Shown here in pieces: positions 1 through 8,797 of a DNA stretch of 64,000 bases. A model generated the notes under the pieces. The model saw only the letters and a program-made list of their open reading frames with translations. It was not told where the DNA came from and did not search any database. Source of the stretch: Anaerolineales bacterium (GTDB lineage Bacteria; Chloroflexota; Anaerolineae; Anaerolineales; Villigracilaceae); NCBI GenBank assembly GCA_026928255.1, contig JAIXKJ010000008.1, positions 1,031,298 to 1,095,297 of the forward strand, read 5' to 3'. The translations under genes were made by a program, and so were the position numbers. Numbering within the stretch: position 1 is the first letter of the stretch; each line of letters starts with the position of its first letter.

Positions 1-524
1 GCGAAGACCCCGAAGGCGACGTGTGGACCTCCGGCTTCCGCGTTCAGATGTCCTACAATCAGGGCAACGTTACCCGCCAAACCATCGCTGAAATCTTGGC
101 TGGTAACCTCTCCGAGATTAACGATAAGTTCCAAATCGAAACGCTCGGCTTGCCTTGGCCCGCTTACCTGCGCGCTCAACGCGCCAAACAAATTCCGCTC
201 ATGACCGGCGGCTGGCAGGAAGACATCCACGACCCGCACAACTGGTATCAACCTTACACCACCGGCACCTACGGCGGACGCCAATCCTTGCCTGATGACG
301 TTAAGGATCAGTTTAAGGAAATCTTGAATCGCGGCGTAGCGGAAACCGACCCCGCCAAACGCGCTGAAATTTACAAGGAAGCGAACCAACTGTATTACGA
401 CCTCGCAGTCGGCGTTCCGCTCTCCATCGTAACGACGCACGGCTTCGCCCAACGCTGGATTGAAGGTCAGATCTTGAACCCGATCTTCTCTGGCGCCTAT
501 TACTACACGATTTCTAAGAAGTAA
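1..524 (+). CDS. Peptide-type ABC transporter substrate-binding protein (family 5), C-terminal part
   Basis: The open frame runs in from the left edge and ends with TAA at 522-524, so the start and signal peptide lie outside the window. About 173 residues are visible. They match the last part of SBP family 5 proteins: a D-x-H-N-W-Y-x-P-Y segment, the helix with AEIYKEANQLYYD, and the closing segment that describes the final lobe. Such proteins bind oligopeptides or other solutes outside the cell and deliver them to a DppB/DppC permease. Two permeases follow directly, which supports the role. The substrate cannot be read from this fragment. Confidence 0.85.
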   Translation, partial: EDPEGDVWTSGFRVQMSYNQGNVTRQTIAEILAGNLSEINDKFQIETLGLPWPAYLRAQRAKQIPLMTGGWQEDIHDPHNWYQPYTTGTYGGRQSLPDDVKDQFKEILNRGVAETDPAKRAEIYKEANQLYYDLAVGVPLSIVTTHGFAQRWIEGQILNPIFSGAYYYTISKK

Positions 525-535
525 TTCCGCTCTAA

Positions 536-572
536 AATTTATAGGAGGCTGGATGCCAGCCTCCTATAAATT
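536..572 (+). repeat. 17-bp perfect stem-loop between binding protein and permease
   Basis: The arm AATTTATAGGAGGCTGG (536-552) is exactly complementary to 556-572, with a 3-nt loop. It starts 11 nt after the binding-protein stop and has no U-run, so it is not a classical terminator. A 3' stem-loop of this kind usually protects the upstream mRNA and lowers downstream expression, which would raise the ratio of binding protein to permease. The same arrangement recurs at 6259-6292. Confidence 0.8.
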
Positions 573-672
573 CAAAAAAGACGAAATTCCCGGCTTGCTT
601 GGCGAGAACGAACTTGCGTCGTTCTCGGCGCGGAATTCGGAAATTCATCCCTCACAAGAGAGGTTTTTGTTA

Positions 673-1734
673 ATGGTCAACTATATTATCCGCCGCCTCA
701 TGTTGGTGCCGTTGTTGTTGTTCGGCGTTACCGTGTTAATCTTCGGTATGCTGAGTTTTCTCCAACCTGTGGAGCGACTGGCGTTGTATATGCGCGACTT
801 CCCCAAAAATGACAAAGCCATTCCCGCGTTAATCGCTAAATACGACTTAGACAAACCTATGTATGTCCAATATTGGAATTGGATGTGGGGCAAAGTGGAC
901 GCGCAGGGAAACCGCGACGGCGGCATCCTCTTCGGAAATTTTGGCTACTCCCGCTCCGCTTCTCAACCCGTCGCCGAATTAATTCAACGCCGCTTTCCCG
1001 CCACACTAGAACTGACCATTTGGGCGGTAGCGCCCGTCGTCCTCGTCGGCATTTGGCTTGGCGTGCAGGCGGCGGTGCATCACAACGGATTTGTAGATCA
1101 AATTGCGCGTATTTTCAGCATCATCGGCACGTCCTTTCCAACCTTCGTCTTTGGCTTGCTATTGCTGATGATCTTTTACGCCAACCTGCGTTGGTTTCCG
1201 CCAGGTCGTCTCTCAGACGAATTCACCCGTATCGTAGAATCCGCTTCCTATCATCGCTACACCACCCTCATCACCATTGACGCGCTCTTAAACGGGCGCT
1301 TGGACATTTTCTGGGACGCAATGCGCCACCTGATTATGCCGATTCTGACGCTCTCCTACATCAACTGGGCGACTTTCTTGCGTATTACGCGCGGCTCCAT
1401 GCTTGAAACCTTGCGTATGGAATACGTTACCACCGCCCGCGCCAAAGGCTTGCCCGAACGCGACGTAATCTATAAACACGCTCAGCCCAACGCCATGCTT
1501 CCCGTCGTAACCCTTGCGGGATTCAGCGTCGTCGGGTTGCTGGCAGGCGCGGTCATCACCGAAACCGTCTTCAACTATCCGGGCATCGGCTCCGCCGCCG
1601 TCCGCGCCGCGACCAGCCTCGACGTCGTGGCGATGCTCGGCTTCGCCCTTTTCGACGGATTTATCCTCATCATCGCCGCCCTCGTCGTAGACGTCCTCTA
1701 CGCCTTCGTAGATCCGCGCGTTCGTCTTTCGTAA
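673..1734 (+). CDS. ABC transporter permease, DppB/OppB type
   Basis: This is a 353-residue inner-membrane permease of the oligopeptide/nickel importer family. The start is set at ATG 673, preceded by AGAGAGG. A longer frame from 553 begins inside the stem-loop and is rejected. Residues 4-30 form the first membrane segment (NYIIRRLM... type N-terminus, typical of DppB). Further hydrophobic segments follow, and an EAA loop (EYVTTARAKGLPERDV) near residues 250-265 would contact the ATPase. The protein ends with the usual YAFVDPRVRLS. It lies between a binding-protein gene and a DppC-type gene with 15 nt spacing. No ATPase gene belongs to this cluster, so it may use the pair at 8798-10807. Confidence 0.92.
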   Translation: MVNYIIRRLMLVPLLLFGVTVLIFGMLSFLQPVERLALYMRDFPKNDKAIPALIAKYDLDKPMYVQYWNWMWGKVDAQGNRDGGILFGNFGYSRSASQPVAELIQRRFPATLELTIWAVAPVVLVGIWLGVQAAVHHNGFVDQIARIFSIIGTSFPTFVFGLLLLMIFYANLRWFPPGRLSDEFTRIVESASYHRYTTLITIDALLNGRLDIFWDAMRHLIMPILTLSYINWATFLRITRGSMLETLRMEYVTTARAKGLPERDVIYKHAQPNAMLPVVTLAGFSVVGLLAGAVITETVFNYPGIGSAAVRAATSLDVVAMLGFALFDGFILIIAALVVDVLYAFVDPRVRLS

Positions 1735-1749
1735 AAAAGGAACACTTCT

Positions 1750-2784
1750 ATGACGCAGACTACCCCCTCAGGCGACAACACCCTTTTGCAAGATACAATT
1801 CCCATGCGAAAAATCGGGCGCGTCGAACGCTTCCTCGGACCCGAAAACTACCGCGTTCTGCAAGGGATGCTGAAAACCCCAGCCTCTATCGTCGGATTCA
1901 TCCTCGTGCTCGCCTTCATTCTGATTGCCGTCTTCGCGCCGCTGATTGTGCCGCCCGTCGGCAAAAACCCCTACGTCATCCCGCGCGACGGATTCAAATC
2001 CGACCCGCAGCCAATGGGCACGGCGTGGAAGCGAAACGCGCCGGAAAAACCCTTCTGGTTCGCGTTAACCGGTCAAGAAAAGTGGACGCACATCTTCGGC
2101 ACCTCCGAAGGACAATACGACATTTTCTACGGCATCATCTGGGGGACGCGCACCGCATTTTACGCGGGCATCATCGTTACCGTTTCGACCTTGCTCATCG
2201 GCATCCTGTACGGCGCGATAGCGGCTTATTACGGCGGGTGGGTGGACATGCTCCTCATGCGAATCGTGGACGTGCTCTCCATCTTGCCGAGCGTCCTAGC
2301 CGCGCTCATCTTAGCGGCCATCCTCACCCCGCTCATCGGAAAAAGCACGCTCCCCGTCATGCTGGCGCTCATCGCCTTCGGCTGGATGGGCTACTCGCGC
2401 TTCATCCGCGCTGACATCCTCTCCGTGCGCGAACGAGACTACATCTTAGCCGCGCGCGTCATCGGCGTAAAAGACAGCCGCATCCTCTTTCATCACATTC
2501 TGCCCAACGCCATCTTCCCGACCCTCATCCTCGCCTCGATGGCGATTGGCGAAGTCGTTCTCAGTTTCGCGGGCTTGTCCTTCTTAGGCGTCGGCGTCGA
2601 AGCGGGCTACGCCGACTGGGGGCAACTGCTTTCCTTCGCCCGCAACTGGATCACCAGCCTGAACACCTACTGGTACATCATCACCTGGCCCGGCATTTTC
2701 CTCGTGCTTTTTGTGATGGGATGGAACTTAATCGGCGACGCTTTGCGCGACGTGCTCGACCCGCGCATGCGCGGCAAATCCTAA
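1750..2784 (+). CDS. ABC transporter permease, DppC/OppC type
   Basis: This 344-residue protein is the partner permease of the preceding DppB-type protein. The N-terminus is cytosolic, and a membrane segment near residues 47-65 precedes an extracytoplasmic stretch of about 70 residues before the core. The EAA loop (ERDYILAARVIGVKDSRI) is near residue 227. The end, DALRDVLDPRMRGKS, is typical of DppC proteins. A cytochrome c gene starts 4 nt after its stop, so the two are probably co-transcribed. Substrate specificity is unknown. Confidence 0.92.
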   Translation: MTQTTPSGDNTLLQDTIPMRKIGRVERFLGPENYRVLQGMLKTPASIVGFILVLAFILIAVFAPLIVPPVGKNPYVIPRDGFKSDPQPMGTAWKRNAPEKPFWFALTGQEKWTHIFGTSEGQYDIFYGIIWGTRTAFYAGIIVTVSTLLIGILYGAIAAYYGGWVDMLLMRIVDVLSILPSVLAALILAAILTPLIGKSTLPVMLALIAFGWMGYSRFIRADILSVRERDYILAARVIGVKDSRILFHHILPNAIFPTLILASMAIGEVVLSFAGLSFLGVGVEAGYADWGQLLSFARNWITSLNTYWYIITWPGIFLVLFVMGWNLIGDALRDVLDPRMRGKS

Positions 2785-2788
2785 ACTT

Positions 2789-3466
2789 GTGCAACGCCGA
2801 ATCCTTTTTCGCCTTCTGCTCGTTCCGTTTGGAATAGCCCTGCTTCTTGCGGGGCTATTCTTCGATATATGGTCAGGCGACGCGCAAGCCCAGCAGACCT
2901 CCACGCCAGACCGCCTCGCCGAGCCGACCTTGCCCGCCATGCCCAACCAAGCAGACCGCGGCTCTCAAATCTACTGGCTTTCCTGTCTGCCTTGTCACGG
3001 CGATAGGGGACAAGGGCTGACCGACGAATTCCGCGAAGTCTATCCGCCTGAAGACCGCAACTGCTGGAATTCGGGTTGTCATGGCAAGCGCCCCTACGAC
3101 GACGGCTTTACTTTGCCGACGGCGATTCCCGCTGTCGTCGGCGCGGCGGCGCTGCAAAAATTTTCCGACGCGGCGGCGCTGCAAGCCTACGTCAAATCCG
3201 CGATGCCGTATTGGAAACCAGGCAGCCTCAGCGACGAAGAAGCTTGGGCGACGACCGCCTTCATTTTGCGTCAAAGCGAGCTGTGGGGCGCGACTTCCGA
3301 GTTAAACTCCGTCAACGCGGCGCGGGTAAAATTATCGGCGGAGAAAGCGGCGCAGCCAAATCAACCCGTTAATGCTGAAGGCGGAAAAATCGCACTCATT
3401 ATTCTGGTTGTTATCCTTTTCCTCATCCTCTTTTTGAAAATGCGCTCGAAAAAAGTCGTAAAATAG
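2789..3466 (+). CDS. Membrane-anchored c-type cytochrome
   Basis: This 225-residue protein has a GTG start at 2789. An N-terminal hydrophobic segment (about residues 6-24) should export it and a C-terminal one (about 200-217) anchors it, leaving the heme domain outside the membrane. A canonical CLPCH heme-binding site lies near residue 68. A second possible site, CWNSGCH (C-x4-CH), lies about 25 residues later. A SAMPYW...PGSLSDEEAWATTAFIL segment supplies the class I methionine ligand region. One heme is certain and a second is inferred from the CX4CH motif known in other multiheme cytochromes. It is an electron carrier, possibly for the CuA oxidase at 53-55 kb. Its place in a peptide-transport operon is unexplained. 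Confidence 0.85.
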   Translation: MQRRILFRLLLVPFGIALLLAGLFFDIWSGDAQAQQTSTPDRLAEPTLPAMPNQADRGSQIYWLSCLPCHGDRGQGLTDEFREVYPPEDRNCWNSGCHGKRPYDDGFTLPTAIPAVVGAAALQKFSDAAALQAYVKSAMPYWKPGSLSDEEAWATTAFILRQSELWGATSELNSVNAARVKLSAEKAAQPNQPVNAEGGKIALIILVVILFLILFLKMRSKKVVK

Positions 3467-3477
3467 CGGTTGTTCTG

Positions 3478-3505
3478 TTGACGGGCTTATGGAATTGGGT
3501 ATAAT
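3478..3505 (+). promoter_or_regulatory. Sigma70-type promoter for the second transporter operon
   Basis: TTGACG at 3478-3483 and TATAAT at 3500-3505 are separated by 16 bp. This would start a transcript with a leader of about 130 nt before the binding-protein gene at 3644. The leader ends with a strong Shine-Dalgarno (GGAGGAG) just upstream of the ATG. Confidence 0.7.
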
Positions 3506-3643
3506 GAACTTTGCATTTCGATTAGGTTTGTAACTGCCTCTTACTGGCGAGCAAAGAAGGAGGTGATACGCAGAAAGTTGAAGTAGATCGTTATATCGTA
3601 TCCGCACGTTAAATCCAATTTTTCTTCTTGGAGGAGAAAACCA

Positions 3644-6241
3644 ATGTTACGAAAACGAATGTTTGCTTTGCTCGGCTTGCTCGTAGTTGCCAGCATGGTC
3701 CTCGCGGCTTGCGGTAGCGCGCCTGCGGCTACTGAAGCGCCTGCGGCTACCGAAGCGCCTGCGGCTACCGAAGCGCCTGCGGCTACTGAAGCGCCTGCCG
3801 CTACCGAAGCGCCGACTGAACCGCCTGCTCCTGCCACTACCCGCCACGGCGGCTGGTTGGACGAAATTGACTACTCCGTCGTGGACGGACAATCCGCCAT
3901 CACGCAAATCGGCGCGGGCGCGATTGACCTGTTCAGCTACGGCGTGGCTTCCGATAAACTCGCGGAAATCAAAGCCGCGAACTTGTGCTACACGTCTTCC
4001 TATGGGCTGTATTATGGCTACATCTTTAACCCCTACGGAAACGACAAGCACGAATTTTCCGACGGACGCTTGAACCCCTTCTCGGATCGCAAAATCCGCG
4101 AGGCGGTAAACTGGGCGATTGACCGCAACTACATCAATCAAGAAGTTTACGCCGGCGGCGCGTTGCCGAAATTCCTGCCCTTGACCACTCAATTGGTGGA
4201 CTACACCGACTTAGTGGACGTGGCGCGCGGCTTGGAAGCGAAATACGCTTACAACCTCGACAAAGCCCAAGAAGTGATTGACGCTCAAATGACTGAATTG
4301 GGCGCGACCAAAGGCGCGGACGGCAAATGGCAGTACAACGGCAAACCCGTTACGATCATCAGCGCGGTTCGTAACGACGGCGACGGCACCCGTCTCCCGC
4401 AGGGCGATTACTTCGCCAAGCAGTTTGAGGCGTTGGGCTTCACCGTGGACACCAAATACGGCAAAGCCTCCGAACTTTCCCCGCTCTGGATCGGCTCCGA
4501 TCCCGCCGCGGGCGAATGGGACGTGTACACCGGCGGTTGGGCGTCTAACGGCTTAAGCCGCGACCAACGCACCATCTTCCAAGAAATGTACCTGCCGACC
4601 AGCCCGCAAGGCATTCCGCTGTTCACCGCCAATCAATCCGATCCTGAATTCCAGAAAATCGGCGACGATTTGTACGCTGGCAATTACAAAACGCTTGAAG
4701 AACGCCACGACCTGATGGCGAAAGCTTTGCCTTTGGCGATGGAAGATTCTCTTCAAGTGTGGACGGTTGACTTGCAGAACTTCTCGCCCTTTAACTGCTC
4801 TCTCGAAGTTAGTTCCGACGTGGGCGCGGGCGTGGAAACCACATTCATGTCCCCCTACACCATGCGCTTCAAAGACAAAGAAGGCGGACAAGTCAAAGTC
4901 GGCACCACCAGCACCATGTTCACCGACCCCTGGAACCCCGTCAACGGCTCTAACTGGGTAACCAGCGCTTATATCCAAAACGCGACTTCCAGCCGCGGCG
5001 CCATGCCCGACCCGTATACCGGCTTGGCTTGGCCCCTGCGCGCTGAAAAAGCCGACCTCGTCATCGAGAAGGGCATCCCCGTTCAAGCGAATCTGGATTG
5101 GGTCAACCTGTCCTTTGAAGATTCCATCCCCGTTCCTGCGGACGCTTGGGTAGATTGGGACGCTACGGCTGGCAAATGGATTACCGCCGCCGAGAAATTC
5201 CCCGACGGCACGACCGCCAAGAGCAAATCGGTCATCTACTACCCCGCCGACATGTTCACGACGGTTAAGTGGCACGACGGCAGCGCCCTCTCCGCCGCCG
5301 ACTTCGTCATGGCGATGATTGAAGGCTTTGATTACGCCAAAGAAGGCAGCGCCATCTTTGACGAAGATCAGGCTGGAAACTTGGAAGCCTTCCTCTCCGC
5401 TTTCAAGGGCGTTCAAATCGTCTCCACCGACCCGCTGGTCATCGCTACGTATAGCGACAACGTATCCTCCGACGCCGAATTGGATGTCTCCACTTGGTGG
5501 CCCAACTACGGCTACGGCGAAGCCCCCTGGCAAGCGATTGCGATTGGCAACTCCGCTGTCGCCGCCAAACAATTGGCTTGGGGCGCGGGTCAAGCCGACC
5601 GCAACGAAGTCGAATGGATGAGCCTCATCGGCGGACCGAGCCTCGAAATTTTGTCTCAAAACCTCGATGAAGCGATCGCCAACAAGACCATTCCGTATCC
5701 CGAAGTTATGGGCGCTTACCTGACCGCCGACGAAGCGGTTGCGCGCTACACCGCCCTCAAAGAATTCTATGCGGCTCGCGGCCACTTCTGGGATGGAACC
5801 GGACCGTACTACTTGGCTTCGGTTGACCTCAACGCCGGCTCCGCTGTGGCGAAGAACAACGCCGACTTTGTTGACCTTGCCGATCGCTGGTCTAAATTCG
5901 GCGAAGCCCCGCTCGGCGAAGCCGAACTTGACGGCCCTGCTCAAATCAAAGTAGGCGAAGCGGCTGAATTCACCGCCACCTTCACCTATAAATCCTCCGG
6001 CGACGCCTATCCCAACGCCGACATCAAAGCGGTCAAATTCCTGCTCTACGACGAGACAGGCGCGACCGTCTATATCGGACAGGGCGTGGCGGCTGGCGAC
6101 GACGGCGTGTTCACGCTCACCGTTCCCGCCGACGTCTCCGCGAAGTTGGTCGCTGGCGCAGGCAGAATCGAAGTGGCGGGCGTATTTATCCCGGTCGCCA
6201 TTCCGGCCTTCACCTCGCTCGACTATGTCGTCCTGCCGTAA
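3644..6241 (+). CDS. Peptide-type ABC transporter substrate-binding lipoprotein
   Basis: The 865-residue protein is long for family 5, whose members usually have 500-600 residues. A lipoprotein signal ends in LAACGS (Cys near residue 23), so the mature protein is tethered to the membrane. An Ala/Pro/Thr/Glu spacer with five APAATE repeats follows, then the two-lobe binding fold. The extra length includes a C-terminal segment of about 110 residues (from about 755) rich in beta strands (AQIKVGEAAEFTATFTY), which looks like an Ig-like domain. The start has the strong Shine-Dalgarno TTGGAGGAG. Two permeases and two ATPases follow. The ligand is probably a peptide or oligosaccharide; it cannot be told from sequence. 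Confidence 0.9.
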   Translation: MLRKRMFALLGLLVVASMVLAACGSAPAATEAPAATEAPAATEAPAATEAPAATEAPTEPPAPATTRHGGWLDEIDYSVVDGQSAITQIGAGAIDLFSYGVASDKLAEIKAANLCYTSSYGLYYGYIFNPYGNDKHEFSDGRLNPFSDRKIREAVNWAIDRNYINQEVYAGGALPKFLPLTTQLVDYTDLVDVARGLEAKYAYNLDKAQEVIDAQMTELGATKGADGKWQYNGKPVTIISAVRNDGDGTRLPQGDYFAKQFEALGFTVDTKYGKASELSPLWIGSDPAAGEWDVYTGGWASNGLSRDQRTIFQEMYLPTSPQGIPLFTANQSDPEFQKIGDDLYAGNYKTLEERHDLMAKALPLAMEDSLQVWTVDLQNFSPFNCSLEVSSDVGAGVETTFMSPYTMRFKDKEGGQVKVGTTSTMFTDPWNPVNGSNWVTSAYIQNATSSRGAMPDPYTGLAWPLRAEKADLVIEKGIPVQANLDWVNLSFEDSIPVPADAWVDWDATAGKWITAAEKFPDGTTAKSKSVIYYPADMFTTVKWHDGSALSAADFVMAMIEGFDYAKEGSAIFDEDQAGNLEAFLSAFKGVQIVSTDPLVIATYSDNVSSDAELDVSTWWPNYGYGEAPWQAIAIGNSAVAAKQLAWGAGQADRNEVEWMSLIGGPSLEILSQNLDEAIANKTIPYPEVMGAYLTADEAVARYTALKEFYAARGHFWDGTGPYYLASVDLNAGSAVAKNNADFVDLADRWSKFGEAPLGEAELDGPAQIKVGEAAEFTATFTYKSSGDAYPNADIKAVKFLLYDETGATVYIGQGVAAGDDGVFTLTVPADVSAKLVAGAGRIEVAGVFIPVAIPAFTSLDYVVLP
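3719..3808 (+). repeat. Five 18-bp coding tandem repeats (APAATE)
   Basis: Five in-frame units of GCGCCTGCGGCTACYGAA encode the flexible spacer right after the lipidated Cys. The copies differ by one or two bases, so the number may vary by slippage. Confidence 0.9.
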
Positions 6242-6258
6242 GGCTTAATTTGTAAGAC

Positions 6259-6292
6259 ATTGAGGGACAAGAGATTTCTCTTGTCCCTCAAT
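6259..6292 (+). repeat. 16-bp perfect stem-loop after the second binding-protein gene
   Basis: ATTGAGGGACAAGAGA (6259-6274) pairs fully with 6277-6292 across TT. It begins 17 nt after the binding-protein stop and lacks a U-run. It is the counterpart of the stem-loop at 536-572 and probably sets differential expression of the binding protein and the transporter core. It also shows that the permease start at 6320 is preferable to the upstream ATG at 6260, which lies inside the hairpin. Confidence 0.8.
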
Positions 6293-6319
6293 CTAAAATC
6301 CATCCAATGCGAGAGTGAA

Positions 6320-7447
6320 ATGTCCACAGAACCCTTAACCGCGTCGGCGGATAGTTCCCCCGTTCCTAAAAAATCGCTTGCCGACAGCGCGTTTGCGCGT
6401 TTGTCAAAATACATGGGGTTGAGACTCTTAACCATGGCAGTAACCATTGCCATCGGGGTCTATCTCACCATTCTGATCGCCAACATGGGCGGATATGTGG
6501 ACACGATCATGCGGAACGACATCCGCGATACGACAACGCAAGCCATATTAGCAAATCCTCAATACCGCAACCTAAAGTCCGAAGAAAAACAGAAATTAAT
6601 TCAAAGCAAGATCGCTTCTGAAGAAAAACGGCTGGGATTAGATCAACCCTTCGCCATTCGTTCCGTTAAATACTTGATCAACGGGCTGACTCTCAACTTG
6701 GGGCGCGCTTTGCACATGAGCAGCGATCACGGCTCGAAAGAAGTCCGCCTGATTCTTCTCGAACGCCTGCCCGCCACCCTGCTTTTGACCGGCTCTTCCG
6801 AACTCATTCTATTTTTTGGGAGCGTGTTTATCGCCTTAGGCTTGTCCCGAAAATATGGAAGTTGGTTGGATAAATTAACCATCGCGCTCTCGCCGACATC
6901 TGCGGCGCCTTCATGGTTTTATGGAATTTTCCTCATCCTCATTTTTGCGGCGGTGTTTAAGGTCTTGCCCTTCGGCGGGCTGGTCGATTCGCCTCCGCCG
7001 ACCAATAAATTTGATTACGCGCTGAACGTCTTAAAACATCTTATTTTGCCGGCTGTTTCCGTAATCATCAGCTCGATATTTTTGAGCATTTACAGTTGGC
7101 GAACCTTCTTTTTGATTTTTTCCAGCGAAGATTACGTCGAAGTGGCGAAAGCCAAAGGCTTGCCGCCGCGCGACATCGAAAGCCGCTACATCCTTCGCCC
7201 GACGCTGCCGAATATCATCACCAACTTCGCGTTGCTCGCCATCACCTTGTGGACGGGCTTCACAATCACCGAGACGGTTTTCGTCTGGCCCGGGCTAGGC
7301 ATCACCATTTATCGCGCCATCGGCGCCTACGACACGCCAGTCATCGTCGGCTCGACCATCATCTACGCTTATTTGCTTGCGCTTACCGTCTTCCTGTTAG
7401 ATTTTGTTTACGCTTTGGTTGACCCCAGAGTTAAAGTAGGCGCCTAA
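6320..7447 (+). CDS. ABC transporter permease, DppB/OppB type
   Basis: This 375-residue permease is set to start at ATG 6320 (MSTEPLTASADSS). The longer frame begins in the stem-loop. The cytosolic N-terminus is longer than usual, with the first membrane segment near residues 38-55 (LRLLTMAVTIAIGVYLTIL). A hydrophilic stretch of about 80 residues lies outside the membrane before the core. The EAA loop (DYVEVAKAKGLPPRDI) is near residue 270. The next permease starts 2 nt after the stop codon, so the two are translationally coupled. Confidence 0.92.
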   Translation: MSTEPLTASADSSPVPKKSLADSAFARLSKYMGLRLLTMAVTIAIGVYLTILIANMGGYVDTIMRNDIRDTTTQAILANPQYRNLKSEEKQKLIQSKIASEEKRLGLDQPFAIRSVKYLINGLTLNLGRALHMSSDHGSKEVRLILLERLPATLLLTGSSELILFFGSVFIALGLSRKYGSWLDKLTIALSPTSAAPSWFYGIFLILIFAAVFKVLPFGGLVDSPPPTNKFDYALNVLKHLILPAVSVIISSIFLSIYSWRTFFLIFSSEDYVEVAKAKGLPPRDIESRYILRPTLPNIITNFALLAITLWTGFTITETVFVWPGLGITIYRAIGAYDTPVIVGSTIIYAYLLALTVFLLDFVYALVDPRVKVGA

Positions 7448-7449
7448 CT

Positions 7450-8793
7450 ATGAACTCTATCAAAAACACATTCCGCGATCTTCTTCATTACCCCTCGGCT
7501 GTTCTGGGGATGACGTTCATCTTGCTTTTGTTGGGCATTGCAGCCTACGCGCTGGCGACGATTCCGTACAGCGAAGCGGTGCGGCTCTGGCGCGGCGGAG
7601 AGGACGTTTGGTATCAAAATCCGCGCTACGCGGCGCCCGAATGGTACAACGCCTTTACCAAAATAAAACGTCCAATTTCATTTCGCGCCAACTCCGCCGA
7701 CGGCGGCATGGAAAAAATTGTTACGCCCGCCAGCGAAGACATTTCTAGCGTCGAAATAAAATATGCGTTCGATTACGACTACGACACGCCGCCGCAAGAG
7801 ATGATGCTGTACTTCACGACGACTTACAATCAAAAACTTCCGTTTGAATCAATCATTTGGCACACGCCCGACGGAAGAGATATAAAGATTGCCAATACGG
7901 CGGTAGATCGCAAAACGACCTATCGCTTCTCGCAAGACCCAAAACTTCAAAAGACTCTAAAAACAGAGCAAGTGATGAACGCGCTCTTTATGGACATGAA
8001 AGCGGAAAAGCCGACGATTATCAAAGGGCGCTACGAGATAGAACTCGTCGGCATGACCTTTGAAAGCGGCTCGGACATCAACGCCGAATTTGTCCTTCAC
8101 GGAGATTTGTTTGGCGTTGCAGGAACGGATAAATACCGCCGCGACCTCCTCCTTCCGTTGCTTTACGGAACGCCCATCGCTTTGGCGTTCGGTTTGATTG
8201 CCGCGCTCGGCACCGCCTTTTTGACCATGATCATCGCCGCTGTCGGCACCTGGTACGGCGGCTGGATAGACGAATTGATTCAGCGCATTACCGAAATCAA
8301 CCTCGTTCTGCCGTTTTTAGCAATCCTCATTATGATTGGCACATTCTACTCGCGCAGCATTTGGCTGATGTTGGGCGTAACGATTTTATTGAGCATCTTT
8401 GGCGGCTCGATTAAATCGTATCGCTCCATCTTCTTGCAATCCAAAGAGGCGAGTTACGTCGAAGCCGCGCGCGCCTACGGCGCTTCGAGTTGGCGAATTA
8501 TCTTTTACTACCTCATTCCGCGCATGATTCCGTTGTTAATCCCAACCCTGGTTTCGTCTGTGCCGGGCTTCGTCTTCTTAGAGGCTTCGCTGGCGGTGCT
8601 GGGCTTGGGCGACCCGCTTTTGCCGACTTGGGGCAAAGTCATCAACGACGCTTTCGCGGACGGCGCTTTGTATCAAGGACGTTATTACTGGATTTTAGAG
8701 CCTGCCGCTCTTTTAATGTTTACTGGTTTAGGTTTTGCCATGCTCGGCTTCGCGCTCGACCGCGTCTTTAATCCGAGATTAAGGGATGTATAA
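7450..8793 (+). CDS. ABC transporter permease, DppC/OppC type, with large external insertion
   Basis: The protein has 447 residues; DppC proteins usually have about 300. The first membrane segment (about 17-40) is followed by some 180 mostly hydrophilic residues before the next segments near 240, so there is an extracytoplasmic domain of unknown fold between TM1 and TM2. The EAA loop (SYVEAARAYGASSWRI) is near residue 335. The end, DRVFNPRLRDV, is normal for the family. Its stop overlaps the candidate upstream start of the ATPase gene. The external domain may help dock the unusually large binding protein at 3644; this is inference. Confidence 0.9.
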   Translation: MNSIKNTFRDLLHYPSAVLGMTFILLLLGIAAYALATIPYSEAVRLWRGGEDVWYQNPRYAAPEWYNAFTKIKRPISFRANSADGGMEKIVTPASEDISSVEIKYAFDYDYDTPPQEMMLYFTTTYNQKLPFESIIWHTPDGRDIKIANTAVDRKTTYRFSQDPKLQKTLKTEQVMNALFMDMKAEKPTIIKGRYEIELVGMTFESGSDINAEFVLHGDLFGVAGTDKYRRDLLLPLLYGTPIALAFGLIAALGTAFLTMIIAAVGTWYGGWIDELIQRITEINLVLPFLAILIMIGTFYSRSIWLMLGVTILLSIFGGSIKSYRSIFLQSKEASYVEAARAYGASSWRIIFYYLIPRMIPLLIPTLVSSVPGFVFLEASLAVLGLGDPLLPTWGKVINDAFADGALYQGRYYWILEPAALLMFTGLGFAMLGFALDRVFNPRLRDV

Positions 8794-8797
8794 CGAA

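Noticed and set aside
4553..5944. Long antisense open frame of 463 codons opposite the second binding-protein gene
   Set aside because: It is the mirror of biased codon use in the real gene; the product has no signal, motif or ribosome site, and the plus-strand gene is certain.
8786..8797. Upstream ATG (8786) as start of the DppD-type ATPase
   Set aside because: It directly abuts its only AAGGG, leaving no spacing; 8798 is preferred, although 8786 is not excluded.
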